From Pyrenochaeta sp. MPI-SDFR-AT-0127 (taxonomy: Eukaryota > Ascomycota > Dothideomycetes > Pleosporales > Cucurbitariaceae): a DNA stretch of 64,000 nucleotides. Positions within the stretch are counted from its first letter, which is position 1; every line of letters begins with the position of its first letter. Made by a program: the position numbers and the translations under genes. Positions 31,616-42,539 of the stretch are shown piece by piece. The stretch is from NCBI GenBank assembly GCA_020747015.1, contig JAGTJM010000071.1, positions 100,171-164,170 of the forward strand, written 5' to 3'. Below the pieces are notes generated by a model. It was not told the DNA's origin. It saw only the letters and a list, made by a program, of their open reading frames with translations, and made no database searches.

Positions 31616-33404
31616 CTACATGCTTTGCATCTGGGAGCTAAGCTCAACCCAGCTTGATGTCAGCCTGTAGTTTGTTCCCTGCGCACAGGAAGCTTCAAAC
31701 GCCTCATACTTCAATTCTGGATATATTTCGTAGAACATGGGATCAATCTTCCAATGCTTATGCGAATCATATACCCGCAAGAAGTGGTAAAGTTGCTTCG
31801 CTATCTGTGGCGATCCCATCAAGTCTCCAAACGAAACCGGCTGCCAGAAGCCGTTTTCTGAGCAGGTCACCTGGCATACCCAAGTATCATCTGGTGGCGG
31901 CATCTTATGCATTTGTATTAAACCCGCGAAAGCGTCGTGAAACAGTTCAATAGTATTCTCCTTGCACACAGCACGTGTCTCTTCGTGGAATCCAAGATTC
32001 ATGGCGTTAAAGAGATTCCAGACACCTAGATAACCAGGACCTTCCGAAACTCCAGTCAGAATCTTGGACAAGTCTGACACTTCGATGACTGTGTGCTTCA
32101 TGAGATCGACGAAGACCTTGTCTAGATTGCGGCTCTTATTGTAATTAACGATGAGTCGATCGCGTAATGGTGCAAGGACAATCCAATCGATAAGAGACGA
32201 GTGTTTTGTACTTAATTGCAGCGCTGATGGCTCGTATGCGGGGATGCTAGAACGGGAGCAGTCCGCAGTCCGATGTACCTGCCAGAACATGACCCGCTCA
32301 ACAAGCTGGTAACAATAGGATGTGAACCACATTGTAGCAGGGAGCGGCGAGATATATCTTGCAAACACGACCATCGCCGTCATACACGCTTGGCTTGTTC
32401 TAGTGAGTGTATGAGTGAATGTGATTGCAGGGATCTGAACGAGGGGTCTTACGCACTGGGTGTAGCTGCTCAAGCCTCCGACCAATTTAAGATAGTCTCT
32501 TACCATTGCAATCACTTTGTCTATATGGTCGGATAGCGACAAGGATGCATGTTGGGATGCTGCGAACTCGCGGTCAAGCATGAAGTATAATGCTTGCAGC
32601 AATCTGACATCGCCCTGACCAAACGAGACCAAAAGCGAGCTGCCGAAGGTTTCGATAGGTATTGTCGAGAATCCAGAGCCAAGGAAGTCAAAAAAGTCAC
32701 CATGCAGCTGCGGTGGACTAATGCCAGGCCCAGTGAAATAGGGGTCCACGGCGTCAATTCCAACGCAGTTTGCATGATCTGGAAGCAGGATGCCCTCGTA
32801 TGTCAGGGGACATTCTTGCCGTTGAGGTGCCGAACGAGGTTGCGCTATGCTATCCGACTCTTCTGCGAATCCAATTTCGATCTGTACACCGTTGTCTACG
32901 TGGCTCGTGTCACTTTCTAAGGTGTTCGTGCTCCCACGGTCGGTCCTTGGCCTATCTAACAGCATCGCATCGAGAGCAGATTCGACCTTTGTAGCACACA
33001 TTAGACCTCTCGACGCCACAAACATGTTGGCCATATCATACCACGCCGTCAGGCTTAGCATACGCCTGTAATCTCTCGCCATGTATGTTGCCAAGATCTG
33101 AGTAAATGTCCATCGCTGCACAAAGCTCCTCGATTTCAGTTTGAAGCCGCTCTAGTTTGCTCCTGGTCTTATGTAAGACTGTGCGAAGGGCAGCGTTCTC
33201 CTGGAGCAGCTTTGCGTCTCGTTGCACTTCGTTCATTCCGAGTGTATTGACACGTTCCTCAAGCTCTTTTACATAGCGATCCCGTCTCTCTCGGAAGTTT
33301 CGTTGCGACACACGGTTGCGATTGCGTCTGCCAGGTGCACTGTAAGTCAGAGTACTGCAAACGATCGATTCATCCATACCGCTTCTCGGTCGGGTCGACG
33401 CCAT
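31616..33404 (-). CDS. bZIP transcription factor with DUF3425-like C-terminal domain
   Basis: Exon 1 (33064-33404) and exon 2 (31616-33008) join in phase across a 55-bp intron (GTATGC...CGAG) to give about 577 residues; another small intron near 32400 cannot be excluded. Residues about 25-60 form a fungal basic region, RRNRNRVSQRNFRERRDRY, followed by leucine-zipper heptads (VKELEERVNTLGMNEV...LLQENAALRTVL). The C-terminal third contains SSLIDWIVLAPLRDRLIVN, the typical hallmark of DUF3425, plus YLGVWNLFNAMNLGF. Such regulators often control neighbouring metabolic genes. This one sits between the two monooxygenases and transcribes towards the first. Confidence 0.88.
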
Positions 33405-33992
33405 GCTTCTTTGAATTGGATGTCATAGCTGCTGTTTTCACCTGCGTCTCATGCGATGCGCTGATTGTGTCGCAAACTCAGGCCCATGCAAGCAAAGAAT
33501 GACCGCTGGACCGGAATTGCGGCAGTACTACGGTCCATGTACATCTCAGCTCGTGCCGGGAAACTAACCATCGAGCCGAGCAATCCGAGTAACAATACAC
33601 GCAGATTCAGTGACAACTGGATAGGACCTAGGCCCCAAAGTAGCGTGCGGAGTAAAATGCGGGGCGTGGCGGATGTGGGCGTACAGAGGTGGGGACTCCC
33701 GGTACTGGATTGGGTTGCTAGTAGGGAGCTATCACAGCTCACGTAACAACTGTACAGTCACCCACTGCTGGTCCAAAGGCTCGTATGACATCGAACCAGT
33801 TCTACAGCCCGTGACTGCAAAGTGTACTAGATCAGATAAAGTATGCGTCACTCGGGCAAACGTCATGCTGGGCTTTGTCAGAAGCCATGAGATAATGTAG
33901 CTGATTTCAAGAGACATATCGTGCATGTTGGGGTACTGTAGAATCGCACATTGCGCGACTCGGTTACCTCCATCTTGGCCTTGATAGCAATC
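33405..33992 (+). promoter_or_regulatory. Divergent promoter region: bZIP gene / second monooxygenase
   Basis: About 590 bases between two divergent start codons. Opposite-strand frames overlap here (33449-33742, 33465-33746, 33732-34106), and none resembles a protein. Shared control of regulator and enzyme is plausible. Confidence 0.4.
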
Positions 33993-36154
33993 ATGTGGGC
34001 TCCCAGTAAAGCTAGAGATGCTCCAACCAATGGGGAGAAGACGCTGGCGCCATTCGAGTTCGACCCTGCCAACCCCAACAATCTGAGTAGGCGAGCAGTC
34101 GATCACCTGCGGCCCATGAAGGTGATTGTAATTGGCGCTGGTATGTCAGGCATTATCGCCGGCATCTTCTTCCCTCGAAATATTGAAAACCTCGACCTCG
34201 TTATTTACGAAAAAAATCCGGACCTGGGCGGCACTTGGTATGAATCGAGGCAGGTCACCTCTCTCAAATCACAAGATGCGATTGACCCTGATTGTTTGGA
34301 CGCAGATATCCCGGCGTAGCATGCGATGTGCCCTCGCATGCCTACCAGTTCACCTTCGAGAGTAACCCCAAATGGAGTCGCTACTGGGCTACCGGCCCCG
34401 AGATCCAGGAGTACTTGCAGTTCGTTGCTCACAAGTATGAAGCAAATCGGTACATGAAGTTCAACCATAGTGCCGACAAAGCTGTTTGGGATGAGGAGGC
34501 AGGGAAATGGACTGTCACTTTCACCCGAGTCGACACAAGAGAGGTGAGTAGAAATACACGTTCTCTGCACACCACGAGCATACCTAAACAATATAGGTTG
34601 TTATTGATACTGCAGACGTCCTCATCAGTGCGGTTGGGGCCTTGAACAAATGGAAGATGCCTGACATCAAAGGCCGGGACCGGTTCAAAGGTCCTCTCAT
34701 GCACTCTGCCCAGTTTCAGGAAGATTTTGATCCTACAAGGAAAAGAATCGCTCTGATCGGGGGCGGTTCTAGTGGGATCCAGATATTGCCACAATTACAA
34801 CCCAAAGCAAGCCGGGTTGACCACTACATGAAGGGTAAGACGTGGATACCACCGTTTGGCCTTGGAGCACATGGCGTGGCAGGCCGTAACGGCGATCGTA
34901 AGTGATTCCAATCATGTCTTCTTCTCGATAAATGGAAGTTAATACGTGGCCTTCCTAGCGATGACGCCAGAGGACGAGCTGAAAAGCTGGGAGGATCCCG
35001 AAAACTACCGCGAGTATCGGCGTCAAATCGAGAGTGTTATGCACGAGCCCTCAGACGTTATCTACAAGGGTACATCGAGCTGTCTTGGCTTCCAGCAAAT
35101 GTGTGAAGACCACATGCGAACTAAACTAGCTAAGAAACCGGAGATTTTCGAGTCTCTTCTTCCAAGCTTCGAGCCTGCATGTCGCCGACTTACTCCAGGC
35201 CCTGGCGTAAGTTGTATACTTCCATACTCTACCTAGATTGACCTCTGCTGATTTATGATCATAGTACCTCGAGGCACTGGTCGAGGACAATGTCAATTTC
35301 ATTCCAGTAGCAATCCACGAAATTGTTGAAGATGGAATCATCACCACTGATGGAAGAAAACGCGACGTAGATGCCATAATCTGTGCAACTGGCTTCGCTG
35401 GGTATGTACATAGATTGCATGCCCTCATCACCATGTAGCTAATCCACGTACCAAAGGTACAAACAACATTTCCCCATCATCGGAAGAAACGGCATAAATC
35501 TGCAAGATCAATGGGAAGAGGACATTCCAGAATCCTATGTTGGATTGGCTCCGGAGAATATGCCCAACTTCTATATCTTCCTGGGCCCCAATGGTGGTCC
35601 TGGTGTCGGTTCTACGGTCCCGTTTTTGGAAAATGGCGCTCGGTACATGATCATGTGCATCCAAAAGATGCAGCGAGAGTGGATCAAGTCTATGGTTCCC
35701 AAGTATGCTCGCACTACCCTAGTGACGGCTCTTTCCAGAACTAATCTTGTGGCGTAGGCGAAGCGCCGTCAAGGACTTTGGTCGCTACACCGACGCATTC
35801 CTGGAACCAACTGTATTTAACTCCACTGTAAGTCTCTGCTCCTCCTCATCCCCGACGACTGCTCACGGTACTTTTCAGTGTAATTCGTGGTGGCGCCACA
35901 AAGGGAACGGTCGTATCCTAGCGCTATGGCCTGGTAGCGCTCTCCATGGCATGTACGTGCTATCTCATCCACGCTGGGAGGACTATGACTATCAGCAAAA
36001 AGACGAGTTGGAAGGCAACCCATTCAAATGGCTTGGAAATGGCTATTCAAGAGCACAGATTGAAGGCAAAAACACGACTGAGTATTTGGACAAGTCCGAT
36101 GTCCTTGTTCATAATCCTTTGAGACCAAGACTCGACACAGCAATAGCTATATAG
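33993..36154 (+). CDS. FAD-dependent Baeyer-Villiger-type monooxygenase 2
   Basis: Eight exons join in phase to give 590 residues: 33993-34249, 34306-34543, 34597-34897, 34959-35206, 35265-35401, 35457-35702, 35758-35827 and 35879-36154. Motifs in order: KVIVIGAGMSGI (FAD), GGTWYESRYPGVACDVPSH (across the first intron), the second Rossmann motif LIGGGSSGIQ, and DAIICATGFAGY. After the GPNGGPGVGS segment the protein ends without a membrane tail. A 40-residue polar N-terminal extension precedes the FAD motif, as in several fungal Baeyer-Villiger enzymes. The first intron appears to be GC-AG rather than GT-AG. Likely reaction: NADPH-dependent conversion of a ketone to an ester or lactone; substrate unknown. 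It shares only the general fold with monooxygenase 1. Confidence 0.9.
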
Positions 36155-37388
36155 ATGAGCAGCCACAACTTATTTTGTAACGTGACTGAGTAATTTGTGT
36201 AAAGTATGAGTTGTGTAGCCTATAAAAACATACTACATGCCATTTGCTATAGTAACATAGATTCCTCAAGACCTGCTTTCTCGTACTGAGACTGTGTTGT
36301 GCGGCCTTTAGATATGACACGAAGTTCTGGAAACTAATCTCGCTCAAGCCTCATCCAAGTCTCGTGCTTCGCTAAGCACTAAGAATTTTTCCCAAGAATA
36401 CTTGAATTCGACATAAATGAAAGGAACTCACGACAGCATGGCGGTCAACCATTTTTCAGGGCTGAATGAGGAATCATATCGTCTCGACGGCGGCTCCCAC
36501 GCACGTGTTGGTCAGTGCAGTGCATCTCCATCTTCTCAAACTATACCAGCGGATGGAGAGGTAGTCTTTAGTTAGTCTAGAGTCTGTTTCTTACTTATTA
36601 TACACATTTGGTTCGTTGCGCTGCCTGGAACCATAAGACACGATGTCAAGGAATCCTTTATTGTGACCATGTACTTTGATCGATCCCTGAAAAGTGCGAA
36701 GAGCAGAATGGAAAGTTTGAAAGTGTTGAATGGTATCCCAATCAACACGAAGCAAAGACTAATCTGCCTACGACTTGTTGTTCGTGGTTTCGCAAAACCA
36801 TGCTCAACATGTAGACGCAACGGTGGCCACGAACTTTCATGTACAGGTAGCTGTGTGTCTTTGCTGACAGTCAACCTTCACATAAGGGGAGAAAGGATAT
36901 CTGTTCTCCAATAAACTTAGATACGTATCAGATAATGCTTTGTGGCTTTTTCATACAACTTATGCCGCTGTTTGCCACCTGCTGATCACCAAGACCAAGC
37001 CTATAGCTGTGCAGACTGATTGGATCGTTCTGGAACAGGCATCGCAGTCGCGCATCACCAGGACATGCTTCTGGATGGCCAACCTTCTGATACTAGCCCA
37101 CTAACAACTCGCCAACTCTGTAGCCTAATGGTTCAATGTGGCCAGAGCCGTAACAATAGTTGTAGGTTCTTCAAGACTTACTTTGAGGTGTATGCGAAGA
37201 CGTCAGCTCATCTCAGGGTTCAAAAAGGGAGCGCGGTACATCGCTGAAAGGCTTAGAGACCAAGTACCCCCATGCCTGAACGTGTGTCTCTTTGGTTCCT
37301 GTTGTATTGCGTTGATTCTTGTACGTGCTTTACTATGATATATGTAATACAGCCCGTTGTGCCTAATCTCAAATTCATGGCCTTACCT
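36155..37388. other. Convergent intergenic region
   Basis: About 1.2 kb between the 3' ends of monooxygenase 2 and the aldo-keto reductase. No supported gene; the short frames overlap on both strands. Confidence 0.45.
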
Positions 37389-38677
37389 TTATTCGCCTTT
37401 CTTACCCGCAGGCTTCAGCGCCCACAAATCCTTGAACTTTTTATCCAGTGGCCCTTCATGCGGTGGAATTGGCTTCGGTGCTTCTACAAAGTCGAAGAAG
37501 CCCATGTTGTTTGCGAATCTGTTATCCTCCGGCCCCAGTACAGCGGTATTAGCTAGATTGAGGAATGAATGAGGGAACCCCATATCAAATCCATATGCAC
37601 TGTCAATCTCCCTGACCTCCTCGGGACTTAAGCGTAGGCCGAGTGCGGCGATGTTGCCTTCGAGATGCGAGACCTTGCGGCCGCCAACAATGGGGTAGAC
37701 GTATGGGGACTTGTGCATCAGATATGCGAGCGCGATGGAGGTAATAGGTGGAGATGCGGGATGAGAGAGGGATATTTTCTCCAGCACATCGGAGACCTTC
37801 TCTTCGTTCCCGAGAACTGTAACCTTCATATTCCGTCCACCTTCCTGTCCCGCTTCCCTTTGCGCCTTCGTCTTAAACCCACCACCGCCTAGTGCGCCCC
37901 AAGGAGCCAATGCTAAGCCCTCATCTAAGCACATAGGGATGATCTCGCGCTCGAATGAACGGTCGGCAGCGCTCCAACGGCCCTGGTAGATAGAAAATTG
38001 ACGTAAGCCATGTTGGCGAGCGTAGCAGTTCGCTTTCACGACCGTCCAGGCAGGTGTGTCACTGATACCGAGGTAAAGCACCTTTCCGGAAACAACGAGG
38101 TCGTTGAGGGCGTGCATGAGTTCAGGTATGGAGGTTGTCGAGTCCCAAAGATGAACGTAGTACTATCTCAGGACATCAACACGCCACGCTTTCCAAGGGA
38201 ACAACTGATTGGTTGAGAGAAATAAAGACTTACGATATCAACATAGCTCGTCTTCAGCGTCTTGAGCGAGCGCTCGATACTCGAACGAATATTCTTTGCA
38301 TTGTTTCCCCCAAAATTACTCTTGACAGCTTTACCGCCCTCCTTTTCCCTCTCCGTAATCTGCATACCGGTAAATTTCGTTGCCAGAACTATCTCTTCCC
38401 GCCTGCCCCTCTCTTCCATCCACTCGCCGAGCCACTGCTCACTCTCGCCGAATTGGTAATTAACTGCCGTATCGATGAAATTGCCGCCTTGCTCGTAGAA
38501 GAAATCGAGGATTTCAAAAGCTGTTTCTTTACTGCATTCACCGAGCGATGCGTTCCAAGCAGTGCCGAAGTTCATGGCGCCTAAACATAGAGGCGAGACG
38601 CGCACGCCGGCTGTGGGACTTAGGATGCGGTGTCTGCCTAGCAAAGAGACCGGTACCGTGGGAGTGATGAATGACAT
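37389..38677 (-). CDS. Aldo-keto reductase (aryl-alcohol dehydrogenase / norsolorinic acid reductase type)
   Basis: Two exons, 38234-38677 and 37389-38162, join across a 71-bp intron to give 405 residues. The catalytic tetrad of the family is visible: Asp and Tyr in FIDTAVNYQFGES, Lys in VLATKFTG, and His in YYVHLWDST just after the splice. The nucleotide-binding end is present as VYPIVGGRKVSHLEGNIAAL. The N-terminus SPLCLGAMNFGTAW is typical of fungal AKR9-type proteins, which reduce aryl aldehydes or ketones with NADPH and often lie in secondary-metabolite clusters (norA, stcV). Length is normal. Whether it belongs to the neighbouring cluster or is simply adjacent is open. Confidence 0.92.
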
Positions 38678-39436
38678 ATTGAGTGTGAAGAGAGATTGGA
38701 ATTGAAGTTGAATTGTAGGCCTACGAAGAAATAACTGCTTTTAAGAGAAGAGATTTAGTGTGGTTGTACGTCGTTGTTTACCAACCTTAACGTCCTTTTA
38801 TATGCGAACAACGCCCTCGCTCACATCAGCGGTGTAGACCGGCCCAGGCAGCCTGCGTTAAGGCCGCCAAAGCACGCGAAGCGAGCTGATATGCAGCATT
38901 TTCCCAGCAGCTGAGCGGCCTTGCATACGTTCCTGAGCCAAAGGCAGACGAGAAAGATACCTTAGCTCGAGTCTTATCTCCGTAATCCCCGGTGTTCTGC
39001 AGACGTCTCATGCCTGTTCATCTAAGTACCAATGGCCTATCTCTAACGGGTAAACCGATTGACGCTACTCTGTGAGGGTTCGATTAGTACAGTGTTGTGA
39101 AGACGAAAGTGAACAGTTAACGTCGTAGGGTTCTTCACGCTAATGTTTGTCACGAGATAGCGTGAATCCCCCAAATCTTGACATCATGAGTCCCACTTTA
39201 TCAGAAGAGCCGCAACTATCGATGACGCCCCTGCGTCTCGGGGTCATCATGATTGAAAAGGTAGGCTTGGTTAGCCTCTAGCCTCTGAGCTTAGCTTCTA
39301 TAATACTCAATACATCTACTTGTGTTTTCAAGTTTTTACACAGGCCTTCCGCATCGCTTTTTGTCAACAATAACAAACGCAATCTTCGTGCAAATAAAAC
39401 ATTTTCCCAATTCAAAGCAGTAACTCAGAAGTCACG
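38678..39436. promoter_or_regulatory. Divergent intergenic region
   Basis: About 760 bases between divergent starts of the aldo-keto reductase and the SMP-repeat protein. Pyrimidine-rich leader sequence at 39310-39430 precedes the latter. No additional gene is supported. Confidence 0.4.
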
Positions 39437-40090
39437 ATGGCTCCAAAGTTATTCCGCCTGTCTCGCTTCATATTCGTAGCTCGCCTGTCTCCAAACCACC
39501 CCATCCGCACATTCACTTCATCCTTCCAACAATGCACAAAAGTCAATTCGCACTTCCTCTCGCGCATAGCCGCTGCGGAAAAGACCCTCACCAACTCAGA
39601 TCAGCCTGTGAAAAACGGCCCGACGGCACGAGCGCAGTCTCACGTCGGCAAAGAGCTTGACGCTGAAGTAATCCGCGCCATTACAGAGGGCGAAAAGAGC
39701 ATTACAGGCAGTGAAAAGCCAGTAAAAGGAGGGCCAACAAGCGTGGCGCAATCGATCCTGACGTCTGGATCCTCTGCCGATGGAGAGGGTAGGTCTACTG
39801 CCGCACGGACATCGTCGTCAAAGTCACGCTCTACGGATGGCCCACACACAGGCGTGTTGGACTCGAATACCTTGTCGAAGATTGCCCAGGCGGAAAAGGA
39901 GCTTACAGGCGAGGAGAGACCGATTAGAGGAGGTCCAACGGCAAAAGCACAACACCATGCCAACGAGCCGATCACGAGCCAGGCACTCCACGATATTACC
40001 GAAGGCGAGAAGAAGATTACAGGCGGCGAGAGGGTAAAGGGTGGTCCAACGAGTACGGCGCAGAGTGAGCTGGGAAAGAGCAGGAACTGA
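39437..40090 (+). CDS. Mitochondrial SMP-repeat (LEA-like) protein
   Basis: A single exon of 217 residues. The first 35 residues are rich in Arg and hydroxylated residues and lack acidic residues (MAPKLFRLSRFIFVARLSP...TFTSSFQQ), a good mitochondrial presequence. The rest is built of four imperfect repeats of the type AEKxLTxxxxPVKxGPTAxAQS: at residues about 45-70, 75-103, 145-180 and 185-212. This is the SMP (seed maturation protein) repeat, known from LEA proteins of plants and found in short fungal proteins. LEA-type proteins protect proteins and membranes during drying or heat. A stress-protective role in mitochondria is inference. Confidence 0.8.
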   Translation: MAPKLFRLSRFIFVARLSPNHPIRTFTSSFQQCTKVNSHFLSRIAAAEKTLTNSDQPVKNGPTARAQSHVGKELDAEVIRAITEGEKSITGSEKPVKGGPTSVAQSILTSGSSADGEGRSTAARTSSSKSRSTDGPHTGVLDSNTLSKIAQAEKELTGEERPIRGGPTAKAQHHANEPITSQALHDITEGEKKITGGERVKGGPTSTAQSELGKSRN

Positions 40091-40307
40091 AGACGAAGAG
40101 CTTTGCAGAGATTGGAGCAAGATATCGTACGAATAAATTTGAGATATTGGAACGTACCATATGAGAACTCCGCGCTCGTATGACAGGAGAATGAAAGAAA
40201 AGAACCCGGTATCTTTGCAATGTCCTACCATACCGCATCCTTCTGTACAAATTCCTAACTTCCTGTCTCTGTGGGTCCTCCTCTTTTCTCGACCAGTTTT
40301 CAACAGT

Positions 40308-41726
40308 TTACACCGCAGTCGCAGCGTTGGCCGCGAGCCATGCTGAGAATGCCTGGGCGTTCCTGGTCTGCATGAATACAGTACCTGGACCCGTAAACTT
40401 GCACACCAGCCCCTCGCCAGCCATCATATTGGACACAATGCCGCCAGAAGCAACACGCTCGAGGATGTATTTACAGTTCCAGGCGACGAGGTGGCCGTTA
40501 TCGATGATGTATTTCTCATCCTTTTGCAGCTATATTGGTCATTAGTGACTGTATTCTCACCTGGAAAATACTATGGGACTTACGTCTTTCCTTATAATTG
40601 CACCAAAACTCGTACACCACAGTATACCTTGACCAGAAATCTTGTACACAAACAAGCCCTCGCCTGAAAACATGGCTTTGCCCAGTCCCTGGCTCTTATA
40701 TTCAGTCACGATTCCCTGTGTACACGCCAGAAACGCGTCTTTGCCGACGCTCCACTGCTCGTGACCGCCGAGCTTGATGATGGTAATATCGCCAATGGCG
40801 GCAGGAGCGAGAAGCAATTCACCAGGGCCGGTGTAGGTGGATTTGGACATATCACCGCCAATCAAGGCTTTCTTGAGTGAGAACTTCATGGTGCCTTTGA
40901 GGGTTATGGTGGGAGACATTGCAATCATAGCACCTATTCATAGGTTAGTTTGAGACTCATATGTTGGTCACTCAAGATGTTGTTCAACAAATAATGGAAT
41001 ACTTACCAGGTTTCGCAGTAAACGGGCATCCAATCGCCAACTGCACGGTCAAGATGGTATTCGTGTCCCGATGGCTGACGCGGTAACTGCCTCCGTTGAA
41101 GGTGCCCACATCATCCGCTGTGGTCGTACCCGGCGTAGCACCCGCACCTGCAAATTGTGGCTGCTGTGGTATCTGCTGCTGGCTAATCTGCTGTTGCTGC
41201 TGCCCCAAACCTGGGTGCTGCTGGGCAGATCGTGGATCTTGGTGTGGACTTGCGCTCGGTGCGCCGTATGGGCTCAGTGGGCCTTTCTCGGGGGGGTAGC
41301 CTGACTGCTGCTGCTGTTGGTGTTGTGGTGGAGCACTTCCAGGCGGTGGGAAGTGCTGCTGTTGTCCATGTTCAGCCGGGGGTGCATACTGAGGAGCTGG
41401 TTGTCCGGCGCCGGGTGGAGGGGGATAGTGCTGTTGTTGCTGCTGGTGCGCGGGAGGGGAGGAAGGAGGGGGAGGGTAGGACTGGCCCCCTGGTGGAGGC
41501 GCATAGTACTGCTGCTGGCCTTGCTGTGGTTGCTGCTGGCCTAGCTGGTCTGTCGCGTGTTAGATAGGAGGTTTGTTATGATGAGCATGTTAGATTTGGC
41601 GTACCATAACCTCCCTTCTCAGGTGGTGCTGCCTCCAGTCAGCGACGAACCCTAGGCCACAAGCTCATGCGACTTACGAGGGTAGTAGTTCCCCCCTGGC
41701 GGTGGACTTCCTTGGAATCCCGACAT
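40308..41726 (-). CDS. AIM24-family protein with Pro/Gln-rich N-terminal domain
   Basis: At least five exons: 41678-41726 (start MSGFQGSPPPGGNYYP), a short exon about 41605-41635 (PPEKGGYG), about 41008-41550, about 40585-40930, and 40308-about 40529. The N-terminal 200 residues are low complexity, with repeated YYAPPPGG, YPPPPSS and QQQQQ runs. The C-terminal part is the AIM24/TRAP-like beta domain: FTAKPGAMIAMSPTITLKG, GPGELLLAPAAIGDI, GLFVYKISGQGILW and the closing GEGLVCKFTGPGTVFMQTRN. In yeast Aim24 acts at the mitochondrial inner membrane (MICOS). This version lacks a mitochondrial presequence and more resembles the bacterial-type cytosolic paralogue, so location is uncertain. Confidence 0.85.
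41170..41560 (-). repeat. CAG/CCN-rich low-complexity coding tract
   Basis: On the coding strand this is a run of CAG, CAA and CCN codons encoding polyglutamine and proline-rich segments of the AIM24-family protein. It produces long spurious frames on the opposite strand. Tracts of this type are prone to replication slippage, so length may vary between strains. Confidence 0.7.
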
Positions 41727-42539
41727 TACTTCTCCCTAAATAGGTCCTATATGAATCTCAAGCGCGATGGGTTGGTGCGGAATCGAGTGTTCACGACTTC
41801 AGATGACCACAACACGCGACAGAAGGGCGACAGAGAGGAGGAGAAAAGGATGGGATTGCTCTACGGAAGAAGTCAAAGGCATCAGCACATTTCTGGTTTA
41901 ACCGCGCGCGCCCCCTCGCTACTTGTCGGTTCGTAACAAGCTGCTCAGCCTCGACGGGATAGAGCTGTTGGCTAGCGGGGTACCTCGAGCCGCCGAATCA
42001 GCGCCCCGCACTCATTTCCTCTGGGCTGCAGGCCACGGCGCGCCAACGGGGCACAACATGTAAGCTCAATTTGACTAAGGAGCCGTTGATGCACAAAGAG
42101 CTATTCTTCACTCGAGTAGCTGGCAGCACGCAAATAACACGAGTGCAGAGATGGACTTGGCCGCTCAAGAACATCGTGAGGTCTTCCGGGACTAGGCTTG
42201 CTGGCACAATGCAAGCGCCCAATGCACGCCCACCCAGCGCCCAGCTGGACATGTGATTTGCCAGCGCCTGCAAATGACCTCGTCCTCCCTTTTGGGCTTA
42301 CATCACACAACTAGTGGATTACTCGAACAATCATCTTTTCTTGACTGGTCTTGAATGTACAAGCGTCGAACCCTCCATAGTCCCATGAAATCCATCATTA
42401 ACCACGCCCATTCTGACTTATCCGTCGTCGTACGAATGCTATGGCCGTCGTGATATCAGTAGCGCCCACCAAGAAACCCAGCCCAAGCAATGCATGCCAT
42501 ATCCGCCATGAACATCGTGAAGCGCGTAATAACATTTCT
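41727..42539. other. Intergenic region
   Basis: About 810 bases between the AIM24-family start and the eIF2-beta stop. The frames at 41998-42310 lie on both strands and are not protein-like. Nothing else seen. Confidence 0.45.

Noticed and set aside
33732..34106. 124-codon minus-strand frame between bZIP and monooxygenase 2
   Set aside because: It overlaps the first exon of monooxygenase 2 and has no recognisable feature.
41071..41567. Plus-strand frames rich in Leu/Trp or Arg/Gly
   Set aside because: They are the reverse reading of the CAG/CCN-rich tract of the AIM24-family gene.
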